In this document: positions 1 to 7,009 of the stretch, one piece after another
How positions within the stretch are numbered: the stretch's first letter is position 1
Layout of the letters: each line of letters begins with the position of its first letter
Assembly: GCA_038247995.1 (NCBI GenBank)
Contig: JBBRUG010000190.1
Span: 1-11,657, forward strand
Reading direction: 5' to 3'
From: JBBRUG01 sp038247995
GTDB taxonomy: Bacteria; Chloroflexota; Chloroflexia; Chloroflexales; Chloroflexaceae
DNA: 11,657 nucleotides
Made by a program: the position numbers and the translations under genes
The notes under the pieces: generated by a model
The model's input: only the letters and a program-made list of their open reading frames with translations
Told to the model about the DNA's origin: nothing
Database searches by the model: none

Positions 1-2052
1 ACTTCTGGCGGTAGCAGTTTGTATTTTGGGATTGAGCCGACGACCGACGCTACTCAGAACACGATCGGTTCGACACCCAACGGCAACCCGACGCCCGGCG
101 CGAACAGTCGCGACTGGGCCCTCGCCCTGGCCCACGAGATCGGCCACTATGGGCTCTATCTCGACGACAACTACCTCGGCCTGAACGCGGGCCGCCTGGT
201 GACGACGCCCGGTTGCCGCGGGGCAATGTACGATCCATATGAATTGCCGCAGAGCGAATTCCACCCCACGGCAGGCTGGCTCCCGGCGTGTGCACTGACC
301 CTTTCGAACCAGTCCACCGGCCGTTCCGACTGGGCGACGATCCTGCGCTACTACAACTCCGCCGTGCCCGGTTTCACGCTGAACGCGCCCGGCAGTTACA
401 ATGCGAACTCCGGCCCGGCAGGGCTGACCTTGGGCGTCACCCGCTTCGTCAGGCCGGCGCCGGCGCAGGCCGGCGTACCCGGACGTGAGATCCAGGTGCT
501 CGACCCGAACGGTAATACCTATCGGCCGACGGGAACCGTGCGTGCTTTCGCCCTTGGAGCGAACAATGCCGGCTTGCTCGACCTGGGTCGCCCGATCGAT
601 GACGGCTCGCTGCTGGCCCGCAGCGGCGGCGCGCGGGTTTGCGTCTTCGATCTCGATCAGACCACGCCGAGCCTGGGCTGCGCAACTGGCGACGCCCTGA
701 CGCTGACGATGCAGCCGCGCTCCGGCTGGCGCCCCGATCTTCAGCTCACCGAGGTTACCTCGCGCACGCTGACGATCACTGTACCTGCCGACAGCGTAGG
801 CTTGCCGAAGCCGCAACAACTCGAAGCCGTGCTCTTCCCGAACGATAGTACGCTGGCACCGATTGTGCAACCGATCCCGCAGACAACTGACGGCGCAGCG
901 TACCGTGGGACGCTCACCGCAACTGAGCCGGTGGTTGAGGGTTACCTGCTGGTGCGCGTGCCGGGCGACAGCGCCCCGGTGCGCGAGGCGGTGACCGACT
1001 ACGCCATCGGCGGTAGCCCGGCCCCGCGCCGGCGCATCAGTACGCGCAATCGCCGCCGTGCGCCGCTCGTCTCGACTGACGGACAGGTGATTCTCTATAC
1101 CGACGGGATCACGTTTGCCGCGAGCGGCCAGTTCTTCTCGATCCAGACTGCCACGCGCCTGCCCGCCGATCCGCCGATTGCGGAGCCAATCGGCCAGGGC
1201 TACCGGCTGATCGGCGACGACGCGGCGATCCAGACCCTGCGCGCCGGGAATGCGTCGATCAATATCTCGTATGCCACGAGCGACCTGGGCGATCTGTCGG
1301 CGGCGACGACCTTCATCTACTACTACCCGGAGGGCGGCACCGCCTGGCAACGCCTGGCCGACACCGTGCGCGACCCGGTGAATAACGAGGTCTCGGCAGC
1401 GATTGTGGGCCGTGGGTTATACGCCGTGATGGCCAGCGATCTTTGGGATCTGAGCCCGCCCGGACTACGGCTCAACCGGGTTTACCCCGGCGCAACGGCG
1501 CCGCTGCCCGATGCGCTGACGCCGCTCACCGGCGGGTTTATCTACATCTACGGTCGAACGTCCAGCGACAGCGCCGATCCGTGGAAGGTCTATGCGCCGG
1601 GCGCGCCGGCCTGGGTGAACGACCTGCGCCAACTGGTGACGAACCAGCGCTACCACATCATGGTTGTCGGGCCGCTGACGGCGCCCGTCAAGCCGGTTCG
1701 TCCGGAGCCGACGATCGCGGCCGAACTGGCCCAGGCGCTGCCCGACCCGCCCGCGCTTGTCTACAGCACACTCACGGCGCGGGGCGGCTTCACGCCACAA
1801 GCGGGTCAGACCGTAACCGCCCGCCTTGGCGAGGTCGTGTGCGGCACGACAACGACGCGGCTCGTGGACGGGAAGGTAGTGTTTGCGTTGGATGTCCTCG
1901 CGCGCGACGAACGCGCCGGTTGCGGCAGGTTGGGCGACACATATACGCTGACGATCGGCAGCTACACCTGGCCGGCGGCGGTGCCCTGGAGCAACGAAAC
2001 GATCACCGAAATCGGCATCGGCCAGGTCTACCTGCCACTTGTGCGCCGTTAA
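1..2052 (+). CDS. Secreted zinc-metalloprotease-like protein, 5'-truncated
   Basis: The reading frame is open from base 1, so the N-terminus, including any signal peptide, lies outside the window; 683 residues are visible. The visible part starts with a probable zinc-protease domain: HEIGH at residues 45-49, followed by LYLDDNY with Asp55/Asp56 as possible third metal ligands. Then come a Cys72-Arg-Gly-Ala-Met segment resembling a Met-turn and Cys97, possibly a disulfide partner. The arrangement HExxH, short spacer, (G)LY-D-(D/E)-x-Y resembles the CLCA-type metalloprotease domain, but the usual metzincin Gly is displaced. From about residue 120 onward the sequence is rich in T, P, G, D and V with beta-strand character, consistent with extracellular Ig/macroglobulin-like modules. 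It ends in GQVYLPLVRR, a tail I associate with exported Chloroflexota proteins. Exported location and proteolysis are inferred. A GC-rich hairpin follows the stop. It has no obvious link to the downstream sugar genes. Confidence 0.75.
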   Translation, partial: TSGGSSLYFGIEPTTDATQNTIGSTPNGNPTPGANSRDWALALAHEIGHYGLYLDDNYLGLNAGRLVTTPGCRGAMYDPYELPQSEFHPTAGWLPACALTLSNQSTGRSDWATILRYYNSAVPGFTLNAPGSYNANSGPAGLTLGVTRFVRPAPAQAGVPGREIQVLDPNGNTYRPTGTVRAFALGANNAGLLDLGRPIDDGSLLARSGGARVCVFDLDQTTPSLGCATGDALTLTMQPRSGWRPDLQLTEVTSRTLTITVPADSVGLPKPQQLEAVLFPNDSTLAPIVQPIPQTTDGAAYRGTLTATEPVVEGYLLVRVPGDSAPVREAVTDYAIGGSPAPRRRISTRNRRRAPLVSTDGQVILYTDGITFAASGQFFSIQTATRLPADPPIAEPIGQGYRLIGDDAAIQTLRAGNASINISYATSDLGDLSAATTFIYYYPEGGTAWQRLADTVRDPVNNEVSAAIVGRGLYAVMASDLWDLSPPGLRLNRVYPGATAPLPDALTPLTGGFIYIYGRTSSDSADPWKVYAPGAPAWVNDLRQLVTNQRYHIMVVGPLTAPVKPVRPEPTIAAELAQALPDPPALVYSTLTARGGFTPQAGQTVTARLGEVVCGTTTTRLVDGKVVFALDVLARDERAGCGRLGDTYTLTIGSYTWPAAVPWSNETITEIGIGQVYLPLVRR

Positions 2053-2082
2053 AGAGATCCACAGAATGTCGGTCGGAATCGG

Positions 2083-2112
2083 CGTAAGGGCGGCGCGTGA
2101 GCCGCCCCGACA
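2083..2112 (+). repeat. Dispersed GC-rich hairpin, possible terminator
   Basis: CGTAAGG leads into a perfect 7-bp stem, GGGCGGC (2088-2094) and GCCGCCC (2101-2107), with a 6-nt loop GCGTGA. It sits 35 bp after the stop at 2052. There is no U-tract, so intrinsic termination is uncertain. It resembles the hairpin inside the 58-bp repeats at 9900-10053 (same CGTAAGGGCGG lead-in, same loop length) and the one at 7374-7394. That suggests a dispersed repeat family rather than a gene-specific terminator. Confidence 0.55.
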
Positions 2113-2150
2113 ACCACTCTGCCACTTCACAATGGCTTGAACATTGCTCT

Positions 2151-2170
2151 AATCAAAATCGATTAAAATT
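2151..2170. promoter_or_regulatory. Candidate LacI-type operator
   Basis: This is a 20-bp imperfect palindrome, AATcaaAATCGATTaaaATT, centred on the CG at 2160-2161; 14 of 20 positions are symmetric. Palindromes with a central CG are typical LacI/GalR-family operators. It lies 5 bp upstream of the -35 box of the lacI-family gene. The half-site CGATTAAAA recurs 20 bp downstream (2160-2168 and 2180-2188), so the second copy overlaps the -35 hexamer. Autoregulation by the downstream LacI protein is the natural inference. There is no second copy of the full palindrome in the window to confirm it. Confidence 0.4.
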
Positions 2171-2175
2171 GCCCC

Positions 2176-2203
2176 TTGACGATTAAAAAAGTTGACTTAT
2201 AAT
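2176..2203 (+). promoter_or_regulatory. Sigma-70-type promoter of the lacI-family gene
   Basis: A -35 box TTGACG (2176-2181) and a consensus -10 box TATAAT (2198-2203) are separated by 16 bp. They lie in an AT-rich patch that stands out from the GC-rich surroundings. Transcription would start near 2210, leaving a leader of about 40 nt before the ATG at 2252. A second TTGAC at 2192-2196 lies too close to the -10 to act with it. Confidence 0.65.
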
Positions 2204-2251
2204 TTTGAATATCACAACCCTATTCTTTCATAGCTCAATGTAGAGGCATAT

Positions 2252-3232
2252 ATGTCCAGGGCGGTACGCCTGCGGGACATAGCGCAGTATCTGGGTATTT
2301 CGGTAAGTACCGTCTCACTCGCCTTGCGCGAGTCACCTCAGATCGCTGAAGAGACGCGCGAGCGCGTGATCGATGCTGCCCAACAGCTTGGGTACACCTA
2401 CCGGCAGCGTCCGGTGGGGCGGATGATTGGCCGGATCGCGTATCTCAGCAACCTCGACCCGGATAACATCTTCTCCACGGCGGTACTCAGCGGGGTGGAA
2501 AGTGAGTGCCGTAAGCTGAAGATCGCGCTCGATTATTCACGGATCGGCGACGAATTGCCTGCCATTCCCGAATGGTACGGCAATGCGGGCGGGCTGTTGC
2601 TGATGGGCAACATGGGCCGCGAGAAGGTGCTTCAGTTGCAGGCGTTGGGGTTGCCGATGGTGCTCGTCGACAATAACCTGCCCACCCTGGGTCTCGATCG
2701 GGTGCTGACTGAGAATATCGGCGGGATCTTCCGCGCCGTGGAGTTCCTGTACGCGCGCGGGCATCGCCGGATCGCGTATTTGAACCTTACCCGGCCGTTT
2801 TCCAGCCTGCCCGAGCGACTGATTGGTTACCAGAAAGCTGTCGCTGATCTCAACCTCGAACCGTTGGTGATCAGCAGCCCGACTGTGCAAGTAGCCGATA
2901 TTGCCGCTGCATTGGCGCAGGCGCGCAGCAACGGTGTAACCTTTACCGCGATCGTTGCCGCTAATGATCTGACCGCCATCAGCGTATTGCATGCCCTCCA
3001 GGATGCGGGCTTGCACGTCCCCGCCGACGTATCGCTGATTGGTTTCGATGATCTGGGACTAGCTGCGGTCATGCGCCCGGCGCTCACCACCTGTCGCGTG
3101 CATCGTGAGTTGATGGGCGCGATCAGCGTCCAGCGCTTGATCGAGCGCGCCGTTGAACCCGACGCGCCGCCGTTGGCCCTGGTGCTTGATGCGCCGTTGA
3201 TCGAGCGCCAGAGTACGCGGGCATTGGAGTAA
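2252..3232 (+). CDS. LacI/GalR-family transcriptional regulator
   Basis: This 326-residue protein has the normal LacI-family length. The N-terminal helix-turn-helix covers residues about 5-27 (LRDIAQYLGISVSTVSLAL), followed by the usual AEETRERVIDAAQQLGY helix. The hinge region (about 48-60, YTYRQRPVGRMIG) lacks the common YRPN-ARxL form. The periplasmic-binding-protein-like effector domain follows, with recognisable VDNN, GHRRIAYLN, AAND (Asp239) and ADVSLIGFDDL segments. These fit a sugar or sugar-acid ligand, but the ligand itself cannot be read. The ATG at 2252 is preceded by GAGG (2243-2246). A strong promoter and a CG-centred palindrome lie upstream. Its position at the head of the dehydratase genes makes it their likely local regulator and probably its own, which is inference. 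The stop codon runs directly into a 21-bp direct repeat. Confidence 0.93.
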   Translation: MSRAVRLRDIAQYLGISVSTVSLALRESPQIAEETRERVIDAAQQLGYTYRQRPVGRMIGRIAYLSNLDPDNIFSTAVLSGVESECRKLKIALDYSRIGDELPAIPEWYGNAGGLLLMGNMGREKVLQLQALGLPMVLVDNNLPTLGLDRVLTENIGGIFRAVEFLYARGHRRIAYLNLTRPFSSLPERLIGYQKAVADLNLEPLVISSPTVQVADIAAALAQARSNGVTFTAIVAANDLTAISVLHALQDAGLHVPADVSLIGFDDLGLAAVMRPALTTCRVHRELMGAISVQRLIERAVEPDAPPLALVLDAPLIERQSTRALE

Positions 3233-3311
3233 GGCGTGGCGGGCGTGAGCGGGCCGACCACAATAGTCCGCGAATGTGCGAATAGAGGGCAAGGCGTGGC
3301 GGGCGTGAGCG
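3231..3311. repeat. 21-bp direct repeat, two copies 60 bp apart
   Basis: An identical 21-bp sequence, beginning AAGGCGTGGCGGGCGTG, occurs at 3231-3251 and 3291-3311. The first copy starts inside the TAA stop codon of the lacI-family gene. The core AAGGCGTGG recurs at 9885-9893, just after the stop of the oxidoreductase gene. No coding potential is seen in the spacer. Confidence 0.85.
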
Positions 3312-3315
3312 AGTG

Positions 3316-3337
3316 TGGAGGGCGTTGTGGCCCTCTA
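3316..3337 (+). repeat. GC-rich hairpin upstream of the first dehydratase-like gene
   Basis: GAGGGC (3318-3323) and GCCCTC (3330-3335) form a perfect 6-bp stem around the 6-nt loop GTTGTG. It extends to 8 bp in RNA with one G-U and one U-A pair. The stem sequence matches the core of the hairpin at 7282-7305. It could end lacI transcription, but no U-tract follows. Confidence 0.45.
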
Positions 3338-3350
3338 TCGATCTGATCGA
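3338..3350. promoter_or_regulatory. Palindrome TCGATctgATCGA, possible operator
   Basis: A perfect 5-bp inverted repeat with a 3-bp spacer lies 22 bp before the ATG at 3372. It shares ATCGAT with the CG-centred palindrome in front of the lacI-family gene. The spacing and symmetry axis differ, however, and ATCGAT is common in this GC-rich DNA. This is therefore only a weak candidate for control of the catabolic genes. Confidence 0.2.
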
Positions 3351-3371
3351 GTTTGATAGCAACGAAGCATC

Positions 3372-4565
3372 ATGAAAATTACCGACCTGCGCTGCGCCAC
3401 GATTGGCGAGCATCCGGTGCTGCGCATCACCACCGACGAAGGCATCAGCGGCCTCGGCCCGGTCGAATCCTACAAGCCGTTCATTGCCCCGCACGTCATG
3501 TTCTACAAGGACTTGATCATTGGCGAAGACCCGACCAATGTCGAGCGAGTAATGCAGAAGATCCGGCGTATGGGCGCCTTCAAGCCCTGGGGCAGCGCCG
3601 TCAGCGCGATCGAGATTGCGCTCTGGGATATCGCCGGGAAGGCGGCCGGCCTGCCGATCTATAAACTGCTCGGCGGCAAAGTGCGCGACAGGGTGCGGGT
3701 CTATAACGGCGCCGTGCGCTTCCAGATGCGCGATTACAGCCCGGAGAGCTTCGCCGAGAACATGGCGCAGATGAAGGCCGCCCCCGAGGGTTTTACGATC
3801 ATTAAGCAGGGCATCGGCTTCCACAGCCCGATGCCCACGCGCATTCCTAACTATTTCTATGGCGAACCGGGCACCGCGCCGCGCCATCCCCATCGCGGCC
3901 CGCTCACCGAGCAGGGCCTCAAGCACACCATCGCTTGTGTTGAAGCAATGAAAGACGTGCTCGGCGATGAAATCGGCCTGGCGCTCGATTGCGGCCCCGG
4001 CTGGATGCTGCCCGACGCGATCCGGCTGGCGCGGGCGCTTGAGCCGCTCAACATTATGTGGCTCGAAGATCTGCTCACCGGCGACTATACGCCCTATGTG
4101 CTTGCCGAACAATACCGCGACCTGACCACCCAAACCAGCACGCCGATCCACACCGGCGAGCAGATCTACCTGCGCCAGAACTTTGTCGATCTGATCGAGC
4201 GCCGCGCCGTACGCATCCTCGGCCCCGACCCGTGCGATATCGGCGGGATCGCCGAGCTCAAATGGGTGGCTGAATATGCCGATCTGCACGGCATCCTGTT
4301 TGCACCGCACGGCACCGGCAACGGGATCATCGGCCTGGCCGCGCTGGTGCAAGTATGTGCTACGCTACCCAGTAACTACATCGCCTTCGAATACCCGATC
4401 GGCAAGACCGACTTTTGGCACGAGATTGTGGACGGTCTGCCCACCCCGATCGTGAACGATGGATTCATCGAGGTCTGGGATCGTCCCGGCCTCGGAATCG
4501 ATATCGTCCCCGCCGCCGCCCGGCCCTACTTGCAGCCCGAGGACGCCGGTTTTTTTGATGACTGA
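3372..4565 (+). CDS. Enolase-superfamily (mandelate racemase/muconate lactonizing-type) protein, probable sugar-acid dehydratase
   Basis: The protein has 397 residues and the superfamily plan: an N-terminal capping domain (about 1-120, including GSAVSAIEIALWDIAGKAAG) and a TIM-barrel domain. Metal ligands are readable as Asp206 (LALDCG), Glu232 (WLEDLL) and Glu263 (HTGEQIY). A general base Lys145 sits on strand 2 in IIKQG. An Asp286 (GPDPCD)/His313 (APHGTG) dyad has the 27-residue spacing of mandelate racemase. Strand 2 reads K-x-G rather than K-x-K, so the Lys145 side probably has one catalytic lysine. Such proteins abstract the alpha-proton of a carboxylate, most often dehydrating aldonates or aldarates to 2-keto-3-deoxy acids; racemisation is possible. 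The substrate is unknown. There is no strong ribosome-binding site before the ATG, only GAAG at 3364-3367. It is a paralogue of the protein at 5696-7009: both open with KITDLR-AT-G. The stop codon lies inside a heptamer array. Confidence 0.9.
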   Translation: MKITDLRCATIGEHPVLRITTDEGISGLGPVESYKPFIAPHVMFYKDLIIGEDPTNVERVMQKIRRMGAFKPWGSAVSAIEIALWDIAGKAAGLPIYKLLGGKVRDRVRVYNGAVRFQMRDYSPESFAENMAQMKAAPEGFTIIKQGIGFHSPMPTRIPNYFYGEPGTAPRHPHRGPLTEQGLKHTIACVEAMKDVLGDEIGLALDCGPGWMLPDAIRLARALEPLNIMWLEDLLTGDYTPYVLAEQYRDLTTQTSTPIHTGEQIYLRQNFVDLIERRAVRILGPDPCDIGGIAELKWVAEYADLHGILFAPHGTGNGIIGLAALVQVCATLPSNYIAFEYPIGKTDFWHEIVDGLPTPIVNDGFIEVWDRPGLGIDIVPAAARPYLQPEDAGFFDD

Positions 4566-4682
4566 TGACTGATGACTGATGACTGATGACTGATGACTGA
4601 TGACTGATGACTGATGACTGATGACTGTAGACTGTGGACTGTAGACTGTGGACTGTGGACTGTGGACTGTGGACTGTGGACC
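4557..4682. repeat. Heptamer tandem array, 18 units
   Basis: There are ten perfect GATGACT units (4557-4626), then GTAGACT, GTGGACT, GTAGACT, four GTGGACT units and a final GTGGACC, all in unbroken 7-bp register. The array starts within the last sense codons and TGA stop of the preceding gene. The homogenised left half and variant right half suggest slippage. This is a short tandemly repeated repetitive element, not a CRISPR, because there are no spacers. Confidence 0.95.
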
Positions 4683-4695
4683 ATAGCCGAACAGG

Positions 4696-4737
4696 TTTCG
4701 TCTTTCGTCTGCGGTCCATCGTCCTTCGTCTTTCGTC
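4696..4737. repeat. Second heptamer array, opposite orientation
   Basis: Six heptamers follow each other in exact register: TTTCGTC, TTTCGTC, TGCGGTC, CATCGTC, CTTCGTC, TTTCGTC. On the minus strand each begins GAC (GACGAAA and variants), as do the phase-shifted heptamers of the array at 4557-4682. The two arrays are therefore related and face each other. TGGACC (4677-4682) and GGTCCA (4713-4718) can pair. The array ends about 30 bp before the ribosome-binding site of the next gene. Confidence 0.75.
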
Positions 4738-4778
4738 TCAGCCCTGGATCGCGTTTAGCAAGCTATTGGAGCGTTACG

Positions 4779-5597
4779 ATGCACGTCCAACCCTCACCTG
4801 AGGACATGATCGCCCTGACCCACCTCAATCCGTTCGAGCGCTTCCCTGACGGGCGCCCCAAGGTGCCCAATGATTTGCTTGAGCGGATGCAGCTCGTCAC
4901 CACCGAGGAGGCATGGGGCGTACTCCGTAAGCATGGCTATGAGCGCCAGTTCGTTGGCGGCTGGATGGAAACCCACCCCGGCAAAATCACGGTCGGGCGC
5001 GCAGTGACGGCCCAGTTCCTGCCCCATCGCCCCGATTATCACGCCGCCATTCAGAACGCCGGCCTGGCCGAAGGCCGCGGCGCGATCGGCGGCCAGAACT
5101 CGTGGATCATCGAGTCGCTGCAACTCTACGACGTAATGGTCGTCGATATTTTCGGCAAAGTGAAGGACGGCACGGTTATCGGCGACAACCTGGGTACCGC
5201 AGTCCGTTCACGCACGCGCGCCGGCGCGGTGATCGAGGGCGGTATCCGCGACTACACCGGGCTGGTGCAGCTCAGCGAGGTCAACTTCTATATGCGCGGC
5301 GTCGATCCGACGGCCATTGCCGATGTGACCCTCGCCGGGCTGAACATTCCGGTGCGCATTGGTGAGATCACCGTGCTACCGGGCGACGTGATTCTGGGCA
5401 CGCCGACGGGCATTATCGTGATCCCGCCGCATCTAGTGCAGGAAGTCGTCGAGTCGAGCGAAGATGTGCGCGTGCGCGACGAGTTCGGCAAACTGCGTCT
5501 CGAAGAAAGCACATACACCAGCGGCGAGATCGATGTGCCAACCTGGCGCGAAGATATCGAAGCCGACTTCGTCGCGTGGGTGAAGAACCGTGGGTAG
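4779..5597 (+). CDS. RraA-family protein, probable aldolase/decarboxylase
   Basis: The protein has 272 residues with the RraA fold, known from class II 4-hydroxy-4-methyl-2-oxoglutarate/4-carboxy-4-hydroxy-2-oxoadipate aldolases, related aldolases and the RNase E regulator RraA. The family signature is clear: GDNLGTAVRSRTRAGAVIEG, then GIRD with Arg157-Asp158, the substrate- and metal-binding pair of the aldolases, then PGDVILGTPTGIIVIP. In the last motif the usual acidic D-x-D-G segment is replaced by GTPTG. The core is preceded by about 55 residues of N-terminal extension relative to short RraA proteins. The ATG at 4779 was chosen because GGAG lies at 4768-4771 with a 7-nt gap and because upstream in-frame codons translate repeat DNA. 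Among dehydratase genes, cleavage of a 2-keto-3-deoxy acid to pyruvate (or another oxo acid) and an aldehyde is a sensible inference. RNase E regulation is unlikely here. The substrate is not readable. Confidence 0.88.
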   Translation: MHVQPSPEDMIALTHLNPFERFPDGRPKVPNDLLERMQLVTTEEAWGVLRKHGYERQFVGGWMETHPGKITVGRAVTAQFLPHRPDYHAAIQNAGLAEGRGAIGGQNSWIIESLQLYDVMVVDIFGKVKDGTVIGDNLGTAVRSRTRAGAVIEGGIRDYTGLVQLSEVNFYMRGVDPTAIADVTLAGLNIPVRIGEITVLPGDVILGTPTGIIVIPPHLVQEVVESSEDVRVRDEFGKLRLEESTYTSGEIDVPTWREDIEADFVAWVKNRG

Positions 5598-5600
5598 GGA

Positions 5601-5617
5601 CAAGGGGCCAAGGGGAC
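5601..5617. repeat. Octamer pair after the RraA-family stop codon
   Basis: Two octamers, CAAGGGGC and CAAGGGGA, follow the TAG stop (5595-5597) by 3 bp. Together with the GGGA before them they form a short purine-rich array. It faces the pyrimidine-rich octamers at 5643-5673. Confidence 0.6.
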
Positions 5618-5642
5618 ATCTCATGGAAGAAACAAAGCACCC

Positions 5643-5673
5643 GGTCACCCAGTCACCCACTCACCCACTCACC
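5643..5673. repeat. Octamer array, pyrimidine-rich, upstream of second dehydratase-like gene
   Basis: Four near-identical octamers follow each other: GGTCACCC, AGTCACCC, ACTCACCC and ACTCACC(T). On the minus strand the unit is GGTGAGTG/GGTGACTG. The array ends 22 bp before the ATG at 5696. Confidence 0.8.
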
Positions 5674-5695
5674 TTACACATTACATAATGAGACT

Positions 5696-7009
5696 ATGCC
5701 AAACGAAACATCACCCCGTCCCGAAGATCATGTCCGTACGGCCTCGCGCCCCAGCGAGCTGAAAATCACCGACCTGCGCACGGCTACGGTCGGTTGGGAA
5801 AACTGGCACTTCACGATCGTCCGCATCGACACGAACCAGGGCATCAGCGGGTATGGCGAAGTGCGCGACCTAGCGAGTAAACGTTTCGCGCTGATGCTGA
5901 AGAGCCGCCTGCTCGGCGAAAACCCGTGTAATGTTGATCGGATTTTCCGCAAGATCAAGCAGTTTGGCCATCACGGCCGGCAGGGCGGCGGCGTCTGCGG
6001 CGTCGAGATGGCGCTGATGGATCTCGCCGGCAAAGCGTACGGCATTCCGGCCTATGCGCTGGCCGGCGGCAAGTTCCGCGACCGCATCCGCATGTACTGC
6101 GACACGCCGAATGAGATCGACGGCACCGAAATGGGGCGTCGTTTGCAGGAGCGGCTTGATCGCGGTTTCACGATTGTGAAGATGGATCTCGGCGTCAACC
6201 AACTGATCAGCGTGCCCGGCGCGCTCAGTTGGCCGCAGGGCATGCTCCCCGGCGATCCCGAAGATAAACTGGAGCGCATGCTCAACATCAAGACGCTGAT
6301 GCACCCCTTCACGCATGTGCGGCTCACGCCGAAGGGTATCAAGCTGATCTGCGCGTATGTCGAGCAGGTGCGCGCCGTTGTCGGCGACGATGTGCCGATC
6401 GCCGCCGACCACTTCGGCCACATCGGTGTCGATGATTGCATCCGCCTCGGCCAAGCGCTCGAACCGTTTAATCTGGCCTGGCTCGAAGACCTGGTGCCCT
6501 GGCAGTACACCGATAGCTGGGTGCAGATCGAGCGCGCACTACAGACGCCCGTTTGCACCGGCGAGGATATTTACCTCAAAGACGGCTTCATGCCCCTGAT
6601 CGATGCCCGTGCCGTCAATATAATCCATCCCGACATGGCCACGAGCGGCGGCATTCTGGAGACAAAGCGCATCGGCGATGTGGCGCAGGAGCGCGGGATT
6701 AGCATGGCGCTGCATATGGCCGGCACGCCGATCAGCACCATGGCCAGCGTGCATTGTGCCGCCGCGACTGAGAATTTTATCGCCCTGGAGCACCACTTCA
6801 CCGACGTGCCGTTCTGGGGTGATTTTATCGATGGTGTGCCGAAGCCGATTATTCAGGATGGCTTCATTGCCGTGCCGGAAGGGCCGGGCCTCGGCTTCAC
6901 ACTGAACGAAGACGCGGTGCGCGAACACCTTGTATCGTGGGACAAAGGCTTCTTCGAGCCGACGTCTGAATGGGACGAAGATCATAATTCTGATCGGCTC
7001 TGGTCGTAG
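5696..7009 (+). CDS. Enolase-superfamily (mandelate racemase-type) protein, second paralogue
   Basis: The protein has 437 residues from the ATG at 5696; earlier in-frame starts would translate the octamer repeats. After about 20 extra residues the capping domain begins LKITDLRTATVG, matching the start of the 3372-4565 protein. Metal ligands are Asp238, Glu264 and Glu290, spaced 26 and 26 as in mandelate racemase and the galactonate and mannonate dehydratases. The Asp313 (HPDMATSGG)/His340 (ALHMAGT) dyad is intact with 27-residue spacing. Strand 2 reads Lys162-Met-Asp164 (K-x-D), and the first ligand lies in ADHFGH, giving extra His239 and His242 near the metal; both differ from the paralogue. 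Dehydration or epimerisation of a sugar acid is likely, with unknown substrate. The C-terminus adds about 20 charged residues (SEWDEDHNSDRLW). No clear ribosome-binding site is visible. A gap of 98 bp separates it from the RraA-family gene. Confidence 0.9.
   Translation: MPNETSPRPEDHVRTASRPSELKITDLRTATVGWENWHFTIVRIDTNQGISGYGEVRDLASKRFALMLKSRLLGENPCNVDRIFRKIKQFGHHGRQGGGVCGVEMALMDLAGKAYGIPAYALAGGKFRDRIRMYCDTPNEIDGTEMGRRLQERLDRGFTIVKMDLGVNQLISVPGALSWPQGMLPGDPEDKLERMLNIKTLMHPFTHVRLTPKGIKLICAYVEQVRAVVGDDVPIAADHFGHIGVDDCIRLGQALEPFNLAWLEDLVPWQYTDSWVQIERALQTPVCTGEDIYLKDGFMPLIDARAVNIIHPDMATSGGILETKRIGDVAQERGISMALHMAGTPISTMASVHCAAATENFIALEHHFTDVPFWGDFIDGVPKPIIQDGFIAVPEGPGLGFTLNEDAVREHLVSWDKGFFEPTSEWDEDHNSDRLWS

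Noticed and set aside
1465..2130. Overlapping open frames on both strands inside the metalloprotease-like gene (also 1443-2087 plus)
   Set aside because: Both are compositional shadows, and the frame from base 1 is the one with domain features.
3338..3350. Strong claim of a LacI operator before the first dehydratase-type gene
   Set aside because: It shares only ATCGAT with the palindrome upstream of lacI and has a different centre, so it is kept only as a weak candidate.
3123..4352. 409-codon open frame on the minus strand
   Set aside because: It lies opposite the clear enolase-superfamily gene and the lacI 3' end, has no recognisable domain and a low-complexity composition. It is an antisense shadow of GC-rich codons.
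4557..4737. CRISPR array
   Set aside because: The units are 7 bp and directly adjacent with no spacers.
4614..4778. Extended N-terminus for the RraA-family protein
   Set aside because: These codons translate the heptamer arrays (WTVDCGLWTVDCG). The ATG at 4779 has a good ribosome-binding site.
5576..5695. GTG start for the second enolase-type protein
   Set aside because: It would overlap the RraA-family gene and translate the octamer repeats.
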